Shown here piece by piece: positions 25,866 to 41,703 of a stretch of DNA of 64,000 nt. A program made the position numbers and the translations under genes. The stretch is from contig CM063283.1 of assembly GCA_032173965.1 (NCBI GenBank), positions 86,944,243 through 87,008,242 of the forward strand, written 5' to 3'. This DNA comes from Sitta carolinensis (lineage: Eukaryota; Chordata; Aves; Passeriformes; Sittidae). The notes beneath the pieces were generated by a model. The model saw nothing but the letters and a program-made list of their open reading frames with translations, was not told the DNA's origin and searched no databases. Position 1 is the stretch's first letter. Every line of letters starts with the position of its first letter.

Positions 25866-28800
25866 CCTTTACAGTTTCTGTATTTCTCAAAGGCATCTTA
25901 AAATTAATATCTTAAGCAGCTTTGCAACTTCTTGCTGCTGGACCACTTTTCTTCCATTTTGGCTTTGCACAGACTGACAATTGCATTAAGATTAGCATTC
26001 TTAGTGGACAGATTTTAAATGTCCTGTATGTTGCAGAAGGCCATATTGCAGGCTTTGGTTTCCTCCCATTTACTTTGGTCAGTTGGATGAAACCACAAAT
26101 AACTTCAGTCCTTATTTTACTACTCAAGAGCCCCATCCAAACCTCTGGGGTTCTTTTCTGGATGAAGGAATGGAATGCATTAGAGACAATAGCTGAACTT
26201 AGAGTGAATCCCTCAAATTGAGATGAAGCCTTTTGAGATTTTCTTAACCAGTAAACCTATAATTTCCTTAGAGGAATTTTGATCTCTGCTTTTCCCAAGA
26301 GATAAATTGCCTACAAACTCTGTCATAACATCTTTGAGTTGAAGGTTTAATGGGTTTTGCAGGTAAGTCAATAGTTTGTTCTTAAAATACTTAAGAAGCA
26401 AAAGGAAGGGGAGGGTAGGAAAATGGAGTGAGGTGGATGCAAGGCAAGGCAAGGGAAATAAAGGCAAGGGACCAGCAATGCAAATCATCCTTTTGTTTTA
26501 TTTGACACTGATACTGTAATCAGTTTTGCATTCATTGTGAATTTTTATTACTGGATTCAAGAAGTCACCCTTCAGAAAATCCTATTTTCCTCCCAAAAAA
26601 TTTATGTTAAACTATGAAAGATACGCATGACATCATGTTGCTACCAAATTCAGTCATTATATACAGATTTCCTAGCAACTATTTAAAAAATAGATATAGA
26701 TGATCTAAAAATCTGTGTTACCTATATGAAGGTAATAAAATGCAAGTATTGCTTTACGAGTAAAGTTTTTGTTTTTTCATCCACAATGCTAAAAATCAAA
26801 TCAACTAAAAAGTACAGTTCAACAGCCAGGTGTGTGACTTTTTATCCATGTTCTATGCATACAATAGTAATTACTTAACATGAATAAAAATTACATTAGT
26901 TCTTATGCAAATGACATTTCCTAAACAGAGACTATTTTTAAACAGATACCAAAACAAAAATGTGTGCACTTGCAAGCTTAAAAAGGCCACTGGAAGCTAT
27001 CAGCATGGAAAGCATCACCTACAAACAGACTGTTTAAAACAGGACCTCATTTAACACCCATAACATATTTAATTTTGCATTTTAGCTGTTTTACTTGTTT
27101 CTTAGCAGTTGCACATAGCTTTTTTTCTTTAATTGACTATTTCAATATATAGACCATCACTAAATACTTGTATGAATTTACTTAGGTTCATCTAGTCCAG
27201 CAGGAAAATCTATCAAATCAATTATTTGATATCTGAAATAAACAATTTCTGTAAAAAAAAAAAAAATCTAGGAGATGATGAGATACAGAAAAACACACAA
27301 GTTTGTCTGGCATTTTTAAATCAGGTTAGACTCTTTCATTCTTATAAACAAGGTATTTCTACCTTTCCCCAACACTGATGAAGTTTAACCAGCTGCCATA
27401 ATGGTATCTGCTTGTCTGGTTCTTATTGGACTAAGATAGTGTTATTTGTGTAAAATGCATTTAACTCATTTACTTTAAGATTAAAGAAATTAATCAGGCT
27501 ACTACATAATCATTTTAAGGAACACTTCTTTGCTTTCTTAGAAAAAACATAATAGCAGGATGAAATGTAAGACCCTCTAACTGTATGATCATGTTCTGCC
27601 TTAATAGATAACATGGCTCTTTTCAAGAATTTTGAGAGGTTAATTTTTTAAATAGCTGAGAACTCAAAATTTCCCAAACCAAGAGGACTAGTTAAGTGAT
27701 AATATTTAAGCTAGGATTGCATCTGTTTCTTTAAATTATAGGCATAGAAATTTTAAACTTTCTTCAATTCACCACAATATTCCAATCATTTTAAAATACA
27801 GGTGTTTTGTCTGCAGTTGTTTAGTACTTATTTTAATATATTTTTTCTGCCTAGATTGTTACATTTAATATGAAAAGGGCTTTGTTTCCTTTTTATTTTT
27901 TTCTTGTTGAACATTACAGAAAATTTCTTTCTTCCACCCTAACTTTTTAGAATCCAACTGAAGGCTAAAAACTGAGGATTTGTTCCTCTGCATAACTTAA
28001 GCAAAAATGTGTCCTGCTTCAATGGAACGTAGGCTGTAGAATAATTTAGCATGCAGATTTTAGAATGGAAATTCTTAAAGGGAATATACCCAGAAACTCT
28101 GAAAATGTTAATAAAAGGTTCTTCACTCTAAACCACCGGTGACATTTGAGGGCAAAACCTTTTGCGTTTTGATCTGCCAAGGTCAGGAAATAGACACTTG
28201 CTTCCGCATTATTTCTCCCATATCTGGAAGGAGAGTCTAAGAAATTAAAATGGTCTTGTAGATATATCCTTTTCTATTCAATCTTATAGCAATTCTTATG
28301 ACAAAAAGAATCTTTACTAATAATTAATTTTATCTGGATCTGTGAAACCAACTAGTAATATCTCGCTATTGTTCTGTAATCTGAAAAACCTTTTCATCTG
28401 TATGCTTTTATATTTATTGTCCAGCAGTGATTGGGGCCATTCATTAAGAGAAGTATCTCTATTACTTTGACAAAAAGGTGATAACCTTGCCTTATTCTGG
28501 CCGAGGTATTTATTAATGACTCCCAGATACCATTTTCCAGTACTATGCACTGCAATATTTTAATATGATGGTACAAATTGGATAATACAAATGTCCTCGA
28601 ACCATTCATACAACTCCCAGTGATAGTGATGACAATGCTCTGTTAGATTGTTTTTGATGACTGCTCCAGCCAGCGTGCTTTATCTGGAGGCACTTTTGTA
28701 GGTGTTTCATGGCTGCTGGACTCTTTCAGTCAAGCTGTGCTTCTTGCTAGAGGGGATGCATTGCCACACAGCCCCCTAAAGCTTTCCAGTACCTGTCCTT

Positions 28801-31800
28801 CACAGGATTTGTCTGCAGGAGATTCATCCCTGACTTCATAGATCCTTATCTGTGTGACCCAGGTTGGCACAGTCTGGTGGCATCCCAGAATATCTATTCC
28901 AAACTTAAGCAATATCATCTGCATCAGCACGAGTTGAAGGAAGGTTAGATGAGAAATTAGGAGCTTCAGATGCTTCAGTTAAAGGCCTAAAACGTTGATA
29001 CCAAGTGGGCAGTGGTCCTTTCCACAGTGTCGGTTTTCTAGACCTGCCTAAAGGACTGTGAGTGCTCCCCATCACCACTGGTGCCAGCACCAGATGTGTT
29101 ATTCCCATTGCCTTATGCATAAAAAACAAGGCCCTGTTATTTTGCCCATTGTTTAACTATTGAAGTTCTCTGGTCAACTAACTAGCTCCTAGATGCTCCA
29201 GGTCACTCATCAGTTACCCAAAGGTGTTTATTTCATAGCTTTTTTGAACAGTTGAAGAAGTAAAGTACCAACAAAATCTTTATTACCAATATAAGATGCT
29301 TTTGAGTCATTAACTAAGAGCAATTTAACTAGCAAAAAGTGACAGGAAATTAATTTGAGAAAAGGTGCAAGACCTGGGGAGTCTGGTAAGCTTAGTTTCA
29401 GAGGTAGTAAGTGTAGCTGCTAAGACATTACATACATTCTTTCAGAGGTGACACTCAGTCACAGAACTTAAGATGGGAATTCATGAATATCTTCTCTAGT
29501 TATGTGTTAAAATTATACTTCGCTGCACTCTTCTCCAATCTGAAAGAACAAATTTCCTGAATGCTTGTTTTGATGGGAACCCTGAATCTGTTAAAAATGT
29601 TGATGCTGCTTTTCCCTGAGATTTTTTCCTTTAAAATATTTGGTGCTAGCTTAAGAATACAGATGTGAGGAGTTAGCTTTCCCTAGCTGGCAGGAAGCTG
29701 TATCTGTGCTTAATTAGTACTTTCTTTTCAATCGTACTATATATACATTTTTTTAAAGACAGACTGGCACTTTGGGCATAGAACTCTCTCACTGAATTCA
29801 GCATTTTTGCCTTAGAAAGCACCATCATGATAGAAAAACTTGACAATAATGGGTATAAATATTAAAAGCAAAAAAGCAAAATGAAAAAAAACAGATTTAG
29901 ATCTGAAGATGCAAATTGTACTAATTCTGTTTCTTTCTCTGTGTCTATGTGATGGTTTCTTGGGGTAGGAATCACTTGCACATGCTACTGACATATCCTT
30001 ACAGATACTGTATGAAGTTACCAAGGTATTTTTGAAAATTAAAAAAAAAAAAAATTCCGTCAATAATTTTGTATTTTTCGATTCATTTTGTTGTGATAGT
30101 ATGAGGGGAAAACCCACAATATATGCTTTATTTTCAATATCAGACAATCCCGTTTTTCCTTTTTCTTCCCCATTCATTGAATTAAAGAAAGATTTAAAAA
30201 TTATAGAGAATATGTTGATGAGAATCATACTGCCCACAATGCACTAAGAAGTTAATGGTTTCTTACAAATAAAGGATCATAATAGGCCAATTAGTCTTGA
30301 TAATAAAGACTGAACTCTTTTTTAAAACTTCCTTATTTACTTTACCTATACCCTGTTCAAGATGTTACTCAGATTCACATAAAGATATTTAACCTAGAAA
30401 TCTTGTAAAAAGTTTGAAATTTCTTGCTTCTCACAGCAATTATTAAAAAATTAAAGCAGTGAATTTTTGTCCTTGTGGAATGGTATTAATCAATACGAAC
30501 TAGTTCTAAGAATTCATCATTACAGAATGTACTACAATAGAACAAAATAAAATAAAATTAAATAACATTTTATTGATACATAATCTAAAGATTTTTTAAT
30601 GGGTTTCCACTCCAGTTTCAGACATCAAAACATATTGTCTAAATGTATTTTTCACATTGGTCCTAGATGTCTAAGCTACAATTACAGTCACTGGAAATAT
30701 GTAGTTTGACTTAGCTATCCATATATATACATCCAGTAACATCATGTTTTCCTTGCACAGCCTGTCTGTGAGTAAAAATAGGCTTTTCCCAATTTGACAA
30801 ATAGTTCTAAAATGGTATTTAACTGGCATCTCTTTGACGTCAGGTCCATTTTAAGAATATGTGTTGTTTTTCATTTGGATATTTAAAAAATTTTGTTTCT
30901 ATATTAAAAAAAAAAAGCCTCCGTATGAGGAAAATATGTTTCTTTGCTGAATATTTTGTCTACCTTAAGGTAAATGCAAAATTTTAAACTATATTTCTTA
31001 TTCATCTGATTTGCTTATAGTGCAGAAGTGAAAAAGAGCACACGTAAAAGCACAAATAGAGTTCTTTATAGAAAGAGGTAGTTACTGAATCCCTCTTGGC
31101 AAAATTTTGAGAGTTAAAACATTTAGATAATTTTAAACACCTGTGAACTAAGCAGAAACAATGATGTCACATCTCCCCCTATTCTATGGCAAAAATATTG
31201 TCTTTTGACAGCCCATTGGCATCAACGGAGATGATCAGAATCACATGAGCTCTAGTGCAAAAAACAACCTCAAGACATTTATTTTCTGTCCCAGTGGTAT
31301 ACTTTCATATGAACTCTGTCTCCCTTATATTTATTCATCTCTTTGGGCCACTGAAATTGAATATTGAATACCCAAGTCAGGTCTCTTTGTGCACCAGGAA
31401 GGTCAGACAACTTGATTACACCAGCTATAATCAAAGAGTATTCATTTTTTTCATATCTGCTCACCATTTCTTCAAGAACTGAACTTTGCCAGAGACATAA
31501 GGATGGATGAACAAATCTTTGGAAAAGAGTAGTGCAGGACTGGGTATATGCAGCATTTGAGGAAAAAAATATTCTCTATTACTTTAAAAAAAAAAACAAC
31601 AAAAAACACAAACCCAAAAAGATTAAAGTGCGTGTGGATATGTTTATTAACTATAAAATAAATGAATTTTTACCCTATGCAGAAACAAAGTGAGAAAGCT
31701 AGTGCAGAGGCAGGTCATCATGTGTGAAAAAAAGTTAAAGCTCATACCAAGCAAAGCTGAGCTTTCTTGTCGGTTTTCATTCAGCTGCACTCATCTATAA

Positions 31801-33760
31801 AAGAGCTATTAAAAACATCCATTAGCTGTTAATTTAGAATACTTCAGACAGTGATCCCTAAACCTTCATTGATATCTTTCCAACAACCTCCTAATCTCTG
31901 AAAATTGTTGGCAAGAGCTTCACTGAATCAGCCAATCATCAATCCTGGCTTTCATTATTTGAGTTAACACAGATGCACGACCTGCAAACACTTAGAAGAA
32001 ATACAGATCTTCCTTTTTCTTGAAAAGGAACACTTACAAGCAGAATTTGATTTCATGAATGGAATTGTTTCTCTTATCTATGTCATCTCAAATTAGTGTT
32101 AGAAAACCAGCACATAACGGCAGTAAAGACAGAAACCATCTATGCGCTGTTTAGGAAAATAAAGTCAGGAACTATTGTTAAAACATTGCTAAAATCTATA
32201 ATTTGCCTCTACTCTAGATATTGCTACTCACAAAAGCAAGCAAAAACCAAAACAAAAACCAAAAAGCAAAGTAAAAAAACCCTCTGATGAACTAAGCAAA
32301 ATTTTGATGTATTGTGATTTTTTTCATTGTCATTTCCTAGACAGACAAACATCTTTCCACGGATTCGATGGGGAATACAGACATTGGATTTAAAATATGT
32401 TCTCTATTGACAGGGGAATAATGTTTCAAATATTTTTAGGTTACAAACATTGACTTTGTTTAATCCGGGCCATATTTTTTATATTAATAACTGTTAATAC
32501 ATGAGCATTGCAATTCATTCATCAATCTGAGCATTTATTAGTTTAAAACGTTTCCTTAGACCCTACTAGCTATTTCTTATTTAAAAGGACATGTTTTTCT
32601 TCATAAATTCTAGCTACCTGCAAAGACAATTCTAGCACAGAATCACATATGGTAGAGGTTAATTTGCTAGTTGCCTCAAGAGCCCATTTTCCCTCATATG
32701 AGATAATTTTTTTTGACGCAGCTTTCTTATTGGTATTACAGGTACTAAAGTGGTTGTCTTTGTGACCAGTACTGCTGCCTTTTGCTTCAACAAACAGCCC
32801 CCAATACACTGTAAATTTGAGTAGTTTGGAAAGATATTGTGAATGCAGCAAAGAATGGAAAAAATAGAAAAAGTAAATTTCTCTTGCTAATTCAAAATAT
32901 TAATCTTGGAAGAAAGAAAAATGTTTAGAACAACATTTAAAAAAATGTGGAAAACTATGAATGCAGGGACAGAATTCTAATGAACAGAAAAGGAATCTTT
33001 CTAAGATATTCAACCATGAATTAGATTTTAAGATGAAAGTTCAAAGAGGCTTTTTTGCTTTGAAAGAATTACATGCATACATGTGGAATTTCATCTTTCA
33101 CATTATAATGTAGGAACTCCGTATCTTGAAGCAGAGAGGCTTTTTAAAAAAAAAAAAAGAAAACAACTTGGAATGCTTTTTTAAGCTCAGCTACTTTGGA
33201 AGTACAGAAGCACAAATACACATTTATTCTTGAAAATAATTTTGGACTTCAATCAGCATGGACTTTTTTCATTGCATGACAAACTAAGCACAGTTGTTGG
33301 TGTCCTCCAAGCTAAATTTACAGAGCCAAGTATGAGAAGTTCATGGAGAGCTATAAATATTAATCTGAATTACACACCAAGGATGTCCACTAACACAGAT
33401 TCAACAAACTAACATGAATTTATTCTTTGTTTTTGTAGTCAGCTGCACTAATGTAACTACTTATGTTCTAAGTAAGAAGATACGCAATAAATTTAAATAA
33501 TCCACATCTTATCTCCCTACTTTTCACTACCAAGAGACCTCAGCTGCTCTTGGTATGGCTTCTCCTCTAGGCCTGTGTCTAAGAATGAGTTTGTTAGCAA
33601 CATCTTCCATGGGCAGATTTCTATGGAAAATCAAATAACTCCGTACTGTATATCCACAGCATTTAAGAAAACTAAGATCCTCACCTAGCCAGAGCAAGAG
33701 AATTTGTAAACAGAAACAGGGAATTGTGTTGCACTTTAGTGGCTGCATGTAAGTCTCACT
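25866..33760. other. 7.9 kb of non-coding sequence, no gene recognised
   Basis: AT-rich throughout. A 141-codon minus-strand frame (29812-30237) is rich in F, I, S and K with no domain pattern, and I regard it as chance. A GGCAAG-rich purine stretch occurs at about 26397-26470, and AAAATA-rich low complexity at 30540-30566. An octamer ATGCAAAT lies near 26905 in a compact patch. No transposon family was recognised. Confidence 0.5.
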
Positions 33761-34096
33761 GGAGGAGACTTCACTGCAGTCTACAGGTTCCCCATGAGGG
33801 GCAGGCACCAATCACTTCTCTGTGGTGGCCAGCGACAGGACCCAAGGGAACAACACGAAACTGTCAGGGGAGACTTAGGCTGAGCATGAGAAAATGTTTT
33901 TCCCCTTAGGGTGGTGGGCACTGGAACAGGCTCCCCAGGGAAGTGGTCACAGCACCAAGCCTGACAGAGTTCAAGAAGCAATTGGACAACACTCTCAGGC
34001 ACAGGGTGCGACTCTTAGGATTGCCCTGCGCAGGGTCAGGAGTTAAACCTTGTAGGTCCCTTCCATCTCAGGATATTCCATGGTTTTATGATTCTC
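33761..34096 (+). mobile_element. CR1 LINE 3' end
   Basis: The segment has the standard CR1 3' layout: a GGCCAGCGACAGGACCCAAGGG block (33825-33846), then TTAGGGTGGTGGGCACTGG (33906-33924), CCCCAGGGAAGTGGTCACAG, AGAGTTCAAGAAGC, TTGTAGGTCCCTTCCATCTC (34050-34069), and a terminal TTTTATGATTCT near 34084-34095. These are the last coding codons of the reverse-transcriptase ORF plus the 3' tail. About 335 bases remain, so it is 5'-truncated like most avian CR1. It has accumulated enough substitutions and gaps to be non-autonomous. The overlapping short frames are not genes. Confidence 0.85.
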
Positions 34097-37000
34097 ATTA
34101 CATGCTTTTAAGATAAATAGCAAGACTTACATTCATGAAGCCAAATAAAAAAGAAAGTAGTAATAGTTCAATGAAACGAAAACCTCACTACTGAACATTG
34201 CAATGATGCTGAATAGTGGCTATTAGGCAGCACCTGAATGTTGTCTGAGATGAAAGAAGGAATTTAAAAGAAAAGAAAGAAAATGTCTTTGGAATACAAC
34301 TGGTGCAATCCAAGAGAATTTGGTATTTTTCATATGCACATAATTATGTATTATTTTGGATTTTCTTCTTACCCTTTCTTCATAACTTACCTTGCATTTC
34401 ATTTGCATCCAAATGTGGGTGCATCAGGAGGCTAAAAATTACACTGGACATCTTCAAAATATCATGAAATCTATGGCCTTTAATATCAGATTAAAAATAA
34501 TATGGAAATTATAAAACAGGTAGGTGCAAGACATAATTGTTTGAAATTAAATTTATTACTAACATATATTTTATTCTCAGTTTTGTGCCTGATTTGTGGG
34601 TGCAGCTACTGTGACACTGGTGATAACACCTTCTTCATGAAATCATATTTTGTTTCTATTATGTAGTAAGATTTAGAAACAGCTCATAATCTCCCATGAG
34701 ATATGAAATCATGGCAAATTTATATAAATTTGACAGTGTCACACAGTTTTTGTAAATTCTAATATATGTCTAATTGAAAAATCAGATCCAATGTGCATTT
34801 TTTTATATCTCATGTGTATAAAAATGCATAAATACATCTGTGTGCATTAACCAAGACTTTTATTTAAAGTTGACTCAATAATAGTGAAATGCAATAATAG
34901 ATAATGTCTTATTATTTACTTCCTTAACTGGAATGGAGAAAGTTCTAACTTAGGAAAAAAGACAGTCTGTTTTCTTGTGTCTCATTTTTCTTTCACAGTA
35001 TGTTATGCCTGGTGAAAACAATTTTCTACATAAATCTGTTTTCTCCAGTATATATGATACTCAGAGGATACAAAATCTCTTGTGTCTCAGCTTCAGATGG
35101 TACAATCGTGGTGAAATCAAAAGAACCATAGCAAATTATGTCTGTAAAGGATCTGGCTCAATTGTACCTGAAATAAAAAAAGGAAGTATTTTAAAATATT
35201 ACACAGACATTCACAGGTACATACAGGAATTGCAAAACTTCTGCTCCAGGTCTTATTAAAATGGAATTAAACACTTAATGCTGCAGACATCCTTCTGACA
35301 GATCACCTCTCCAGGCCTTGACAGCTCCCACGTGCCCAGTGAAACTCCTTGACGGAATATGGGCTGTAGAGATGCTGTCGTTCATATGCTGCAGTTATCA
35401 GTGTGACATAACAACATGGACTGACAGATGCTGTGGAATTTAACTTCTAAGGATTCCTTTATCAATATCAGTATTTACTAAACTTTTATATTTGGTTTCT
35501 AAGCCATACAATATTATCTCCTTCTCCCTTTTTCTACCTCTTTTTTTCTTTCATTTTCTCATCCAAATTGCCAGTTACTCCATAACTGCCACAACCTAAT
35601 AATTGACATTAACCTCGGTGATCCCTGACGTTTGTCATCCTAAAAATGTTCAGATCATAATTGCCCTAAGTTTAATAAGGGATACCAAAGTGGAGAGAGG
35701 GAAGTAGAGGCTACATTAATTTTCTTGGAGAGATAGAAGTAAAAAACACTTTATCTTCAATTGAAGACATGACCTGAATCTCTATAGAGCATTACATTAT
35801 TTTATGACCTACTCCTAAAGCCAATACCAGGTTAGTTCAGCATCCACTCCTACCCCCCTCTAACATGTTATAAAGTGATAGAAAGAATTAATAATAAAAC
35901 CCAGTGTGAACAGTACTTGAGATGAACACAAACAATAAAGAAGATCAAATAGACAGACAGAAGAACAGGAGAAAATAAACTTACGTATTAGAGTAAAAAA
36001 AAGAATTATGTTCTTTGGTTCAGCTGAGGGAAGCACTTAAGCATACTCAAAAATGCATCTGTATTAACAGGCAAGTTGAACTTGTGACTTCAACGGAGCC
36101 TCTGCTTGGATTTCACTCCAGCACCATCCTGAACAGAAAGAGGCTTTACATTGTCAGGTTCTTCACAAAGCACAGCTGTCCATAAGCCAAATGCTGCCTG
36201 GGCTGACCTCTGCCTCCAGAACAAAGTTGCTCTGGTCCCTGCATATGTGTGTTTCACTGCAGCAGGCAGTGAGTGAGACCTGGGGCTTGCTTTCAGTACT
36301 GGAGTCAAGAGGTCTCAGTTGATGAAGGAAGGACTAAAGCCTCAGTATTACCAGAGTTCATGTGAAACTAGAGAGGAAGAATATCTTTATATTAGGAACC
36401 TGCTGATGACATGAAGGGGACTGTTGTGTCCTTTCACACAGAAGTATAGAGCTGTAAATTGCTAAAGGTGGCCACTATTGAAAGTGAAACACTGTTCAGA
36501 AAAGAATTTCATGGAATTATATGCCTATCTTAAAAAAGACAAGGTTCAGCCAGTGTGGTTAAGCTTGTCTGACAAATGAATGTGTAATCAACTGCAGAAG
36601 ATACAGGTGATGCAGTGAAGGAGAGAAAATGAAAGACAAAGCTTCCTGAAAAAAAAAAACAAATAAAAAAAACCCCAAAACAATGCAGAAAGGATGGCAG
36701 TACTCAGCTCAAATGAGTTATGTTTGATAAAAAAAGAGAGACCAGCAATGAGAAAAAGTCATTATCATGTTCATTGTTTACAAGTTTGAACTTTTAAAGA
36801 CGTTTTGGATTTCGAAACTTAAAAAGATGTTAAGAGCTGGTTTGCATTGCCAAGGAGCTCAGCCTGCATTGTGTTAGGTTGTGGAAGAGGTGGGTGCTGA
36901 AGGGAACCGGTGGGAAGAAAGGGGCAGTGAAGAAAAATAATGCTTAGGAAATCCACGATGTGAAATCAGCTGGGACTTTCTCTTTCAGATGGATATCACA

Positions 37001-40000
37001 AAGGAAACCAGCAATTTTCTCCAAATACTGTGAGTGTGTCCAGAATTATATGGTTTTGTGCTCCCAAAGTGGAACTCTTGAGGGACACCCACACCACTGG
37101 CACTGGCCATGGCTGGTAATCAGAGAGCTTAGGACTACTCAAGTGTGCAGATGCAGAGGGTCAGGAAGACAATGCTCTCAAGCAAAAGGGACACCTAGGA
37201 AAATACTGAAGCACCAACTTATTACTTGTGCTAATGACTGCAAAAGACATTAATCCCTGGAAGCAACTAAAATGTTGAGGGAAAAAGATATCAACAAGAG
37301 ATGAAAACAACTGGCAGGGATCAATGGACCCCAAACCCTGCAACTGCAAAGAAATAAGATTTACATAGCAAAGTGGAATTGCAAATGTATTACATTGTAC
37401 AATTTATTTGTTAGTAAATGGATACTGGAAAGAGAATCCCAGTTCAACTCAGTTCACAAGAATTTTTCCTCTGTATCTCTGATATAGTAAAAGCTATGGT
37501 TTTATTAGGAATCTAAAGCTCCTCGAAAGCTTTTACTATCACTGGTGTATGAAGCTTTATATGCCTCTACAAATGTTGAAAGAAGAAAACAAAATGAAGA
37601 CAAAAATAGGGTTTTCATTTTGCTTGTTCTGCATCAGCTGTTAATTTATGATTCGGCTACAAAAGATAAGTTTTGCAAACTTCTATTCTTCAGCTTGTTT
37701 AATATAACAATTTAAGTGAGTAGATCACTTGCATCCTCTTGTTGTTCCTCCAAGGACCATTCACTTTATTTCATAAAAAGAAGTTGCACAGATTGCCTTC
37801 CAGATTGTTAAAGCAGGATTTTTTGGTCTCTAATAGTCAAATGATTTCTCTTATATTTTTGCCAATAGATAGATGTATTATTTTAAAAATACCTATTGCA
37901 ACTTTCAAAATTATTTTCAGGAGCTCTGTGAAAGTATTGAACTTAATTTAATCACTCAGTTTCTATTTATTAATCAGGTCTGAATAAACAGTGTTTTTAC
38001 ATACCAGGCAGCAGCAGCTAACTATCCTAGCAGTCTCTGCTGTCTGTTGTTGCATAGAATGAAGATGCAATTAATAATGAGCCTGACTCCAGGAGAATAG
38101 ATATTCACCTAAGCTGGGAGGATAGAATCACACCTTCAGTGATTTAAATATATGTACTGTAATGTCATAAGGACACTTGAGTAGGAAGTAGGAAGACTGC
38201 TTCTGTTGGGATCACATCTGTTTTTCTTGGAATAGTATTTTTAAATTGTGGCCCACCAGAAGTGGCATCCTACAGACTTTCCCAGTCTCTGCCCCAAGGC
38301 ATAAAAGAAAAGGATGCGTAGGATCTGTTGCTACCTCAGGTATTCTGAAAGGAAACATCATCTTTGCTGGCGTATGGGAAAGATTGTCCCTCAGCCCCCT
38401 TGTTTACTCACAGGCTCTTCCTCTACCCTCTGGCTGTTTTTTTCCCCCAAGATTTCCATCCTGAGTACCTTCTTCTTTGAAATTTGGGATGGCAATTCTG
38501 AAACCTGCAAAGTGGACCTCGAAGGAGAATAGAACTAACTTTACTCCCTCTGCAGGTGGATGGTCACTTGGCTGAGAAAATTTGGCTAATTTAAAAATTC
38601 ATTAAAAGTGAAAGATTAGCACCTAAACATCGTTTCCTCCTTATCTAGAAGAAAATAGCTTTACAGAGATTTTAGAGCATTGAAAAAACTTCATTTAGGA
38701 CTTGAACTAGAAATAGTCACAGACCTGGAAAGGGTAAGAGAGTGGATGTGCAAAGAGGGAAAAGGAAGCTGCACAACCTGCTTCTGCAGCACTCGGTCTG
38801 TCAGAATGATTTCTTGGGGCAATGGGGCACTGGGAGGGATACAGCCTCTGATTCAGTTCTGGGCGTGCAAGGGCTGCACAAAACTGATGTGGCAGCCCAG
38901 CAATGTGACACACACCCAGGGCTGGTCACTTAGAGGCTGGATGCTGTCATACACAACACTCTTTTTGAATAGCTCAAGCAGACACACAGTTTTTTTCCTG
39001 ATGTATTTTTTTCTACCATAACTACCAAAGTGCAGAGCTTATAGCACTCTGACCCTGTACAACACTACATTCGACTTTAAATCAAAAAGGCAGACTCAAA
39101 ACTAGATCTTCTACATGCTGGTAAATGAACAAAATAGAGAGTAAATTGCAACTACAGGAAGTAAGGATATTTTTGTATCATTCTGGAAAAAATCATTGAC
39201 AAATATAAAGGGAGACGTATATGGCTTTTATAACCATGTGTTAATGATGAAATACAACATCAAGAATTTTGATTTTACTGAAATTACCGTTGTCAAAATA
39301 ATTGCATTAGTTAATTTAAAATTCTTCATTGGAGAATGGCCCAGGCTATATCTCTGTTTCTCAAAATGTTTTATTGTATAATCACTGCGCTTTTTTGATG
39401 AGCAATTTCTTTAATGTTATGCTATATATATGTATGGCAAAACTGTGAGTGATCTTTGTTTTTATACAGTACTGTGTTTTGCATATAAAATACATTATGC
39501 ATATTCTCTCTCCCTGTCTCCAACTCCTACCTTCAGAAAGCAGGGAATGGAGATCCAGTGTTCCCTAGTGTTTGAGCTTTTTGGTTTGTTCAAGCCTTTG
39601 AACTTCTTTGTTTCCCAAACTATCCACCTGTAAAATAACTGTAACAATCTCAACCATGCAGCTACTTCAGATTCCAGGACTGAGGACTGACACAGTGCAT
39701 TAGGTACAAGAGCCCCCACTTCCTCCCTTTGCTTCTGCTCTTTTCCACTGTTACACTGGCAGCTTGGAGAATAAGCAGGAATTATTTCTTGCAGGGGAAT
39801 AATCCGTCCTGGGCTGCTTAAATTAACTTTATGCAGAAAATGGCCGTGCTACATCACAGCCTGGCCCTTAATGTCTTGACAGAAAAGGATGATAAGTAGT
39901 CCCTTTTCTCTGATGGCATCTTTCCCTTTCTCTGGATGCTGATCTGCTGTGTCTGCCTGCCTGTTTTATTTACACCAAATGGTACATTCACTTTCCTTGA

Positions 40001-41703
40001 GCTTCTTCAGAAAATACACTGACTTTTTTCAAAATATCCAATTTATTGGTCTGCATGTCCAAAGATGATCTGGTTGATGTTGGCAATAGTTTTGCATTCC
40101 AGCAAGCTTAAGGATGGTGAAAAAAGATATAGCAGAGGTAATGGCTAATCAGGTAAAGTGGTTTTGCTGTTCCTCTGCAGAGGAACAGATCTGCAATTGT
40201 CTGATACCAGAAGTCATTTGGGAATAAGAACATGGAACTGACATAGCACGGTTCAGAAGAAAATCCATGGTTTAGAATATTTTTTTCTGGTGTAGTTTCT
40301 TCATCTGATTAACACAGCTGTACTCTGTGGTACTCTGGCTGTTTGCTGCAGAACAGGTGGAGCAGAGAGGATAACCTACAGTGGGAGGTGTAGGGAATGA
40401 CAGAGAGACAGATACAGACACAAAGAAGGATAAAGTCCTGTCTGGGAAATCACATATAACCTGAAATTATGTGTTAAGTAGTGGACCTGATGGTGTTGTG
40501 ATGCAAACTGTGATGCCATGTGGATATGCACTGACTTACATCCTGTGAAGATTTAATCCCCAGACTATCAAACTGTTCACGCTGGAATGTCAGTATTAAA
40601 CTAACCTTGGAGAGCTACAAAACATGCATTAACAAAACAGCCCACAGAAACCTGGAAGGCAAAGTAATACAGCAATTCTCGGCAGCACACTATGATGTAC
40701 ACATCTGAGTGTGATGGAAGCAGTTAATTGATAAATAAAGCTACTAAATATTGTCTGTGCATTTAGACAGTGCATTGAGCAGTTTCTCATTGTGCAGGGA
40801 AATAGGTACACTTCCAACCACCCTGATTCACCCTTGGACATTTCATGTCTATGTCTCATCGCTCAGTTGAGCATAAATTCATAGATTTTATGGTTAAGGG
40901 AGCTTGAGATGGGTTGCTATCTTTTCAGCACTTAGTTCTGCCACTTCTTATTGGATCATCTGCTGTCACCTTATAGAGACAAGTGTATATTATCAAGGTA
41001 AACATACAAATCATTCCAGCATTTGATATTATAAAAAAAAAAAAAAAAAGAAAAAAGAAAGAGAGAAACCTTTAAAAGTATTGATCCAAATGTGTCAATA
41101 ATGTTACAGAGATAAGTCCTTAAGAAAGAAAATAACATAAATATTGTCTGTTCATCTTCAAACAGGGTATTTTCATCACACCATAAAAATGTTTGCTGTT
41201 TACAGAGCTTCACAATTTATTTATTTCAATGAAAATGCAAGATTCATTCTAGTTCCAGTAGAATAACTTTTAAAAGAAGGAAAAGAGAGAAAATTAAAAA
41301 AAAAAAATCACAATTATTTTAGAATTGAATGGTATTATCTAACACTATGATTAAAAGTCAATCTTTCAGGGACTTGGTGCATCTGAAATCACATGAAGAC
41401 ACTGTAACATTCATCAATGAGCACACAAAAGAGATTTATATACACAAATATATGTGCACACTTGTAGGCAGGCTTAATACATGCCATAGTTTCAAATTCT
41501 AGAAAGAGATACGCATGACATTCATTGTTAAGAGAAGGATCATTGAACTTTGAAACAAAACTAATCCCTATCACGATTTATATACATATCACTATATAAG
41601 ACTCTGATAATTCTATGAAACAATAATTATTGTCTATAAGACCTATGGAATGAATAAATTTGCTGACACACTCCCTTCTGTAGTTTCCATCCACTGATCT
41701 TTT

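Noticed and set aside
29812..30237. 141-codon minus-strand open frame
   Set aside because: It is rich in F, I, K and S with no domain or conserved pattern. AT-rich DNA yields such frames and no start or splice context supports it.
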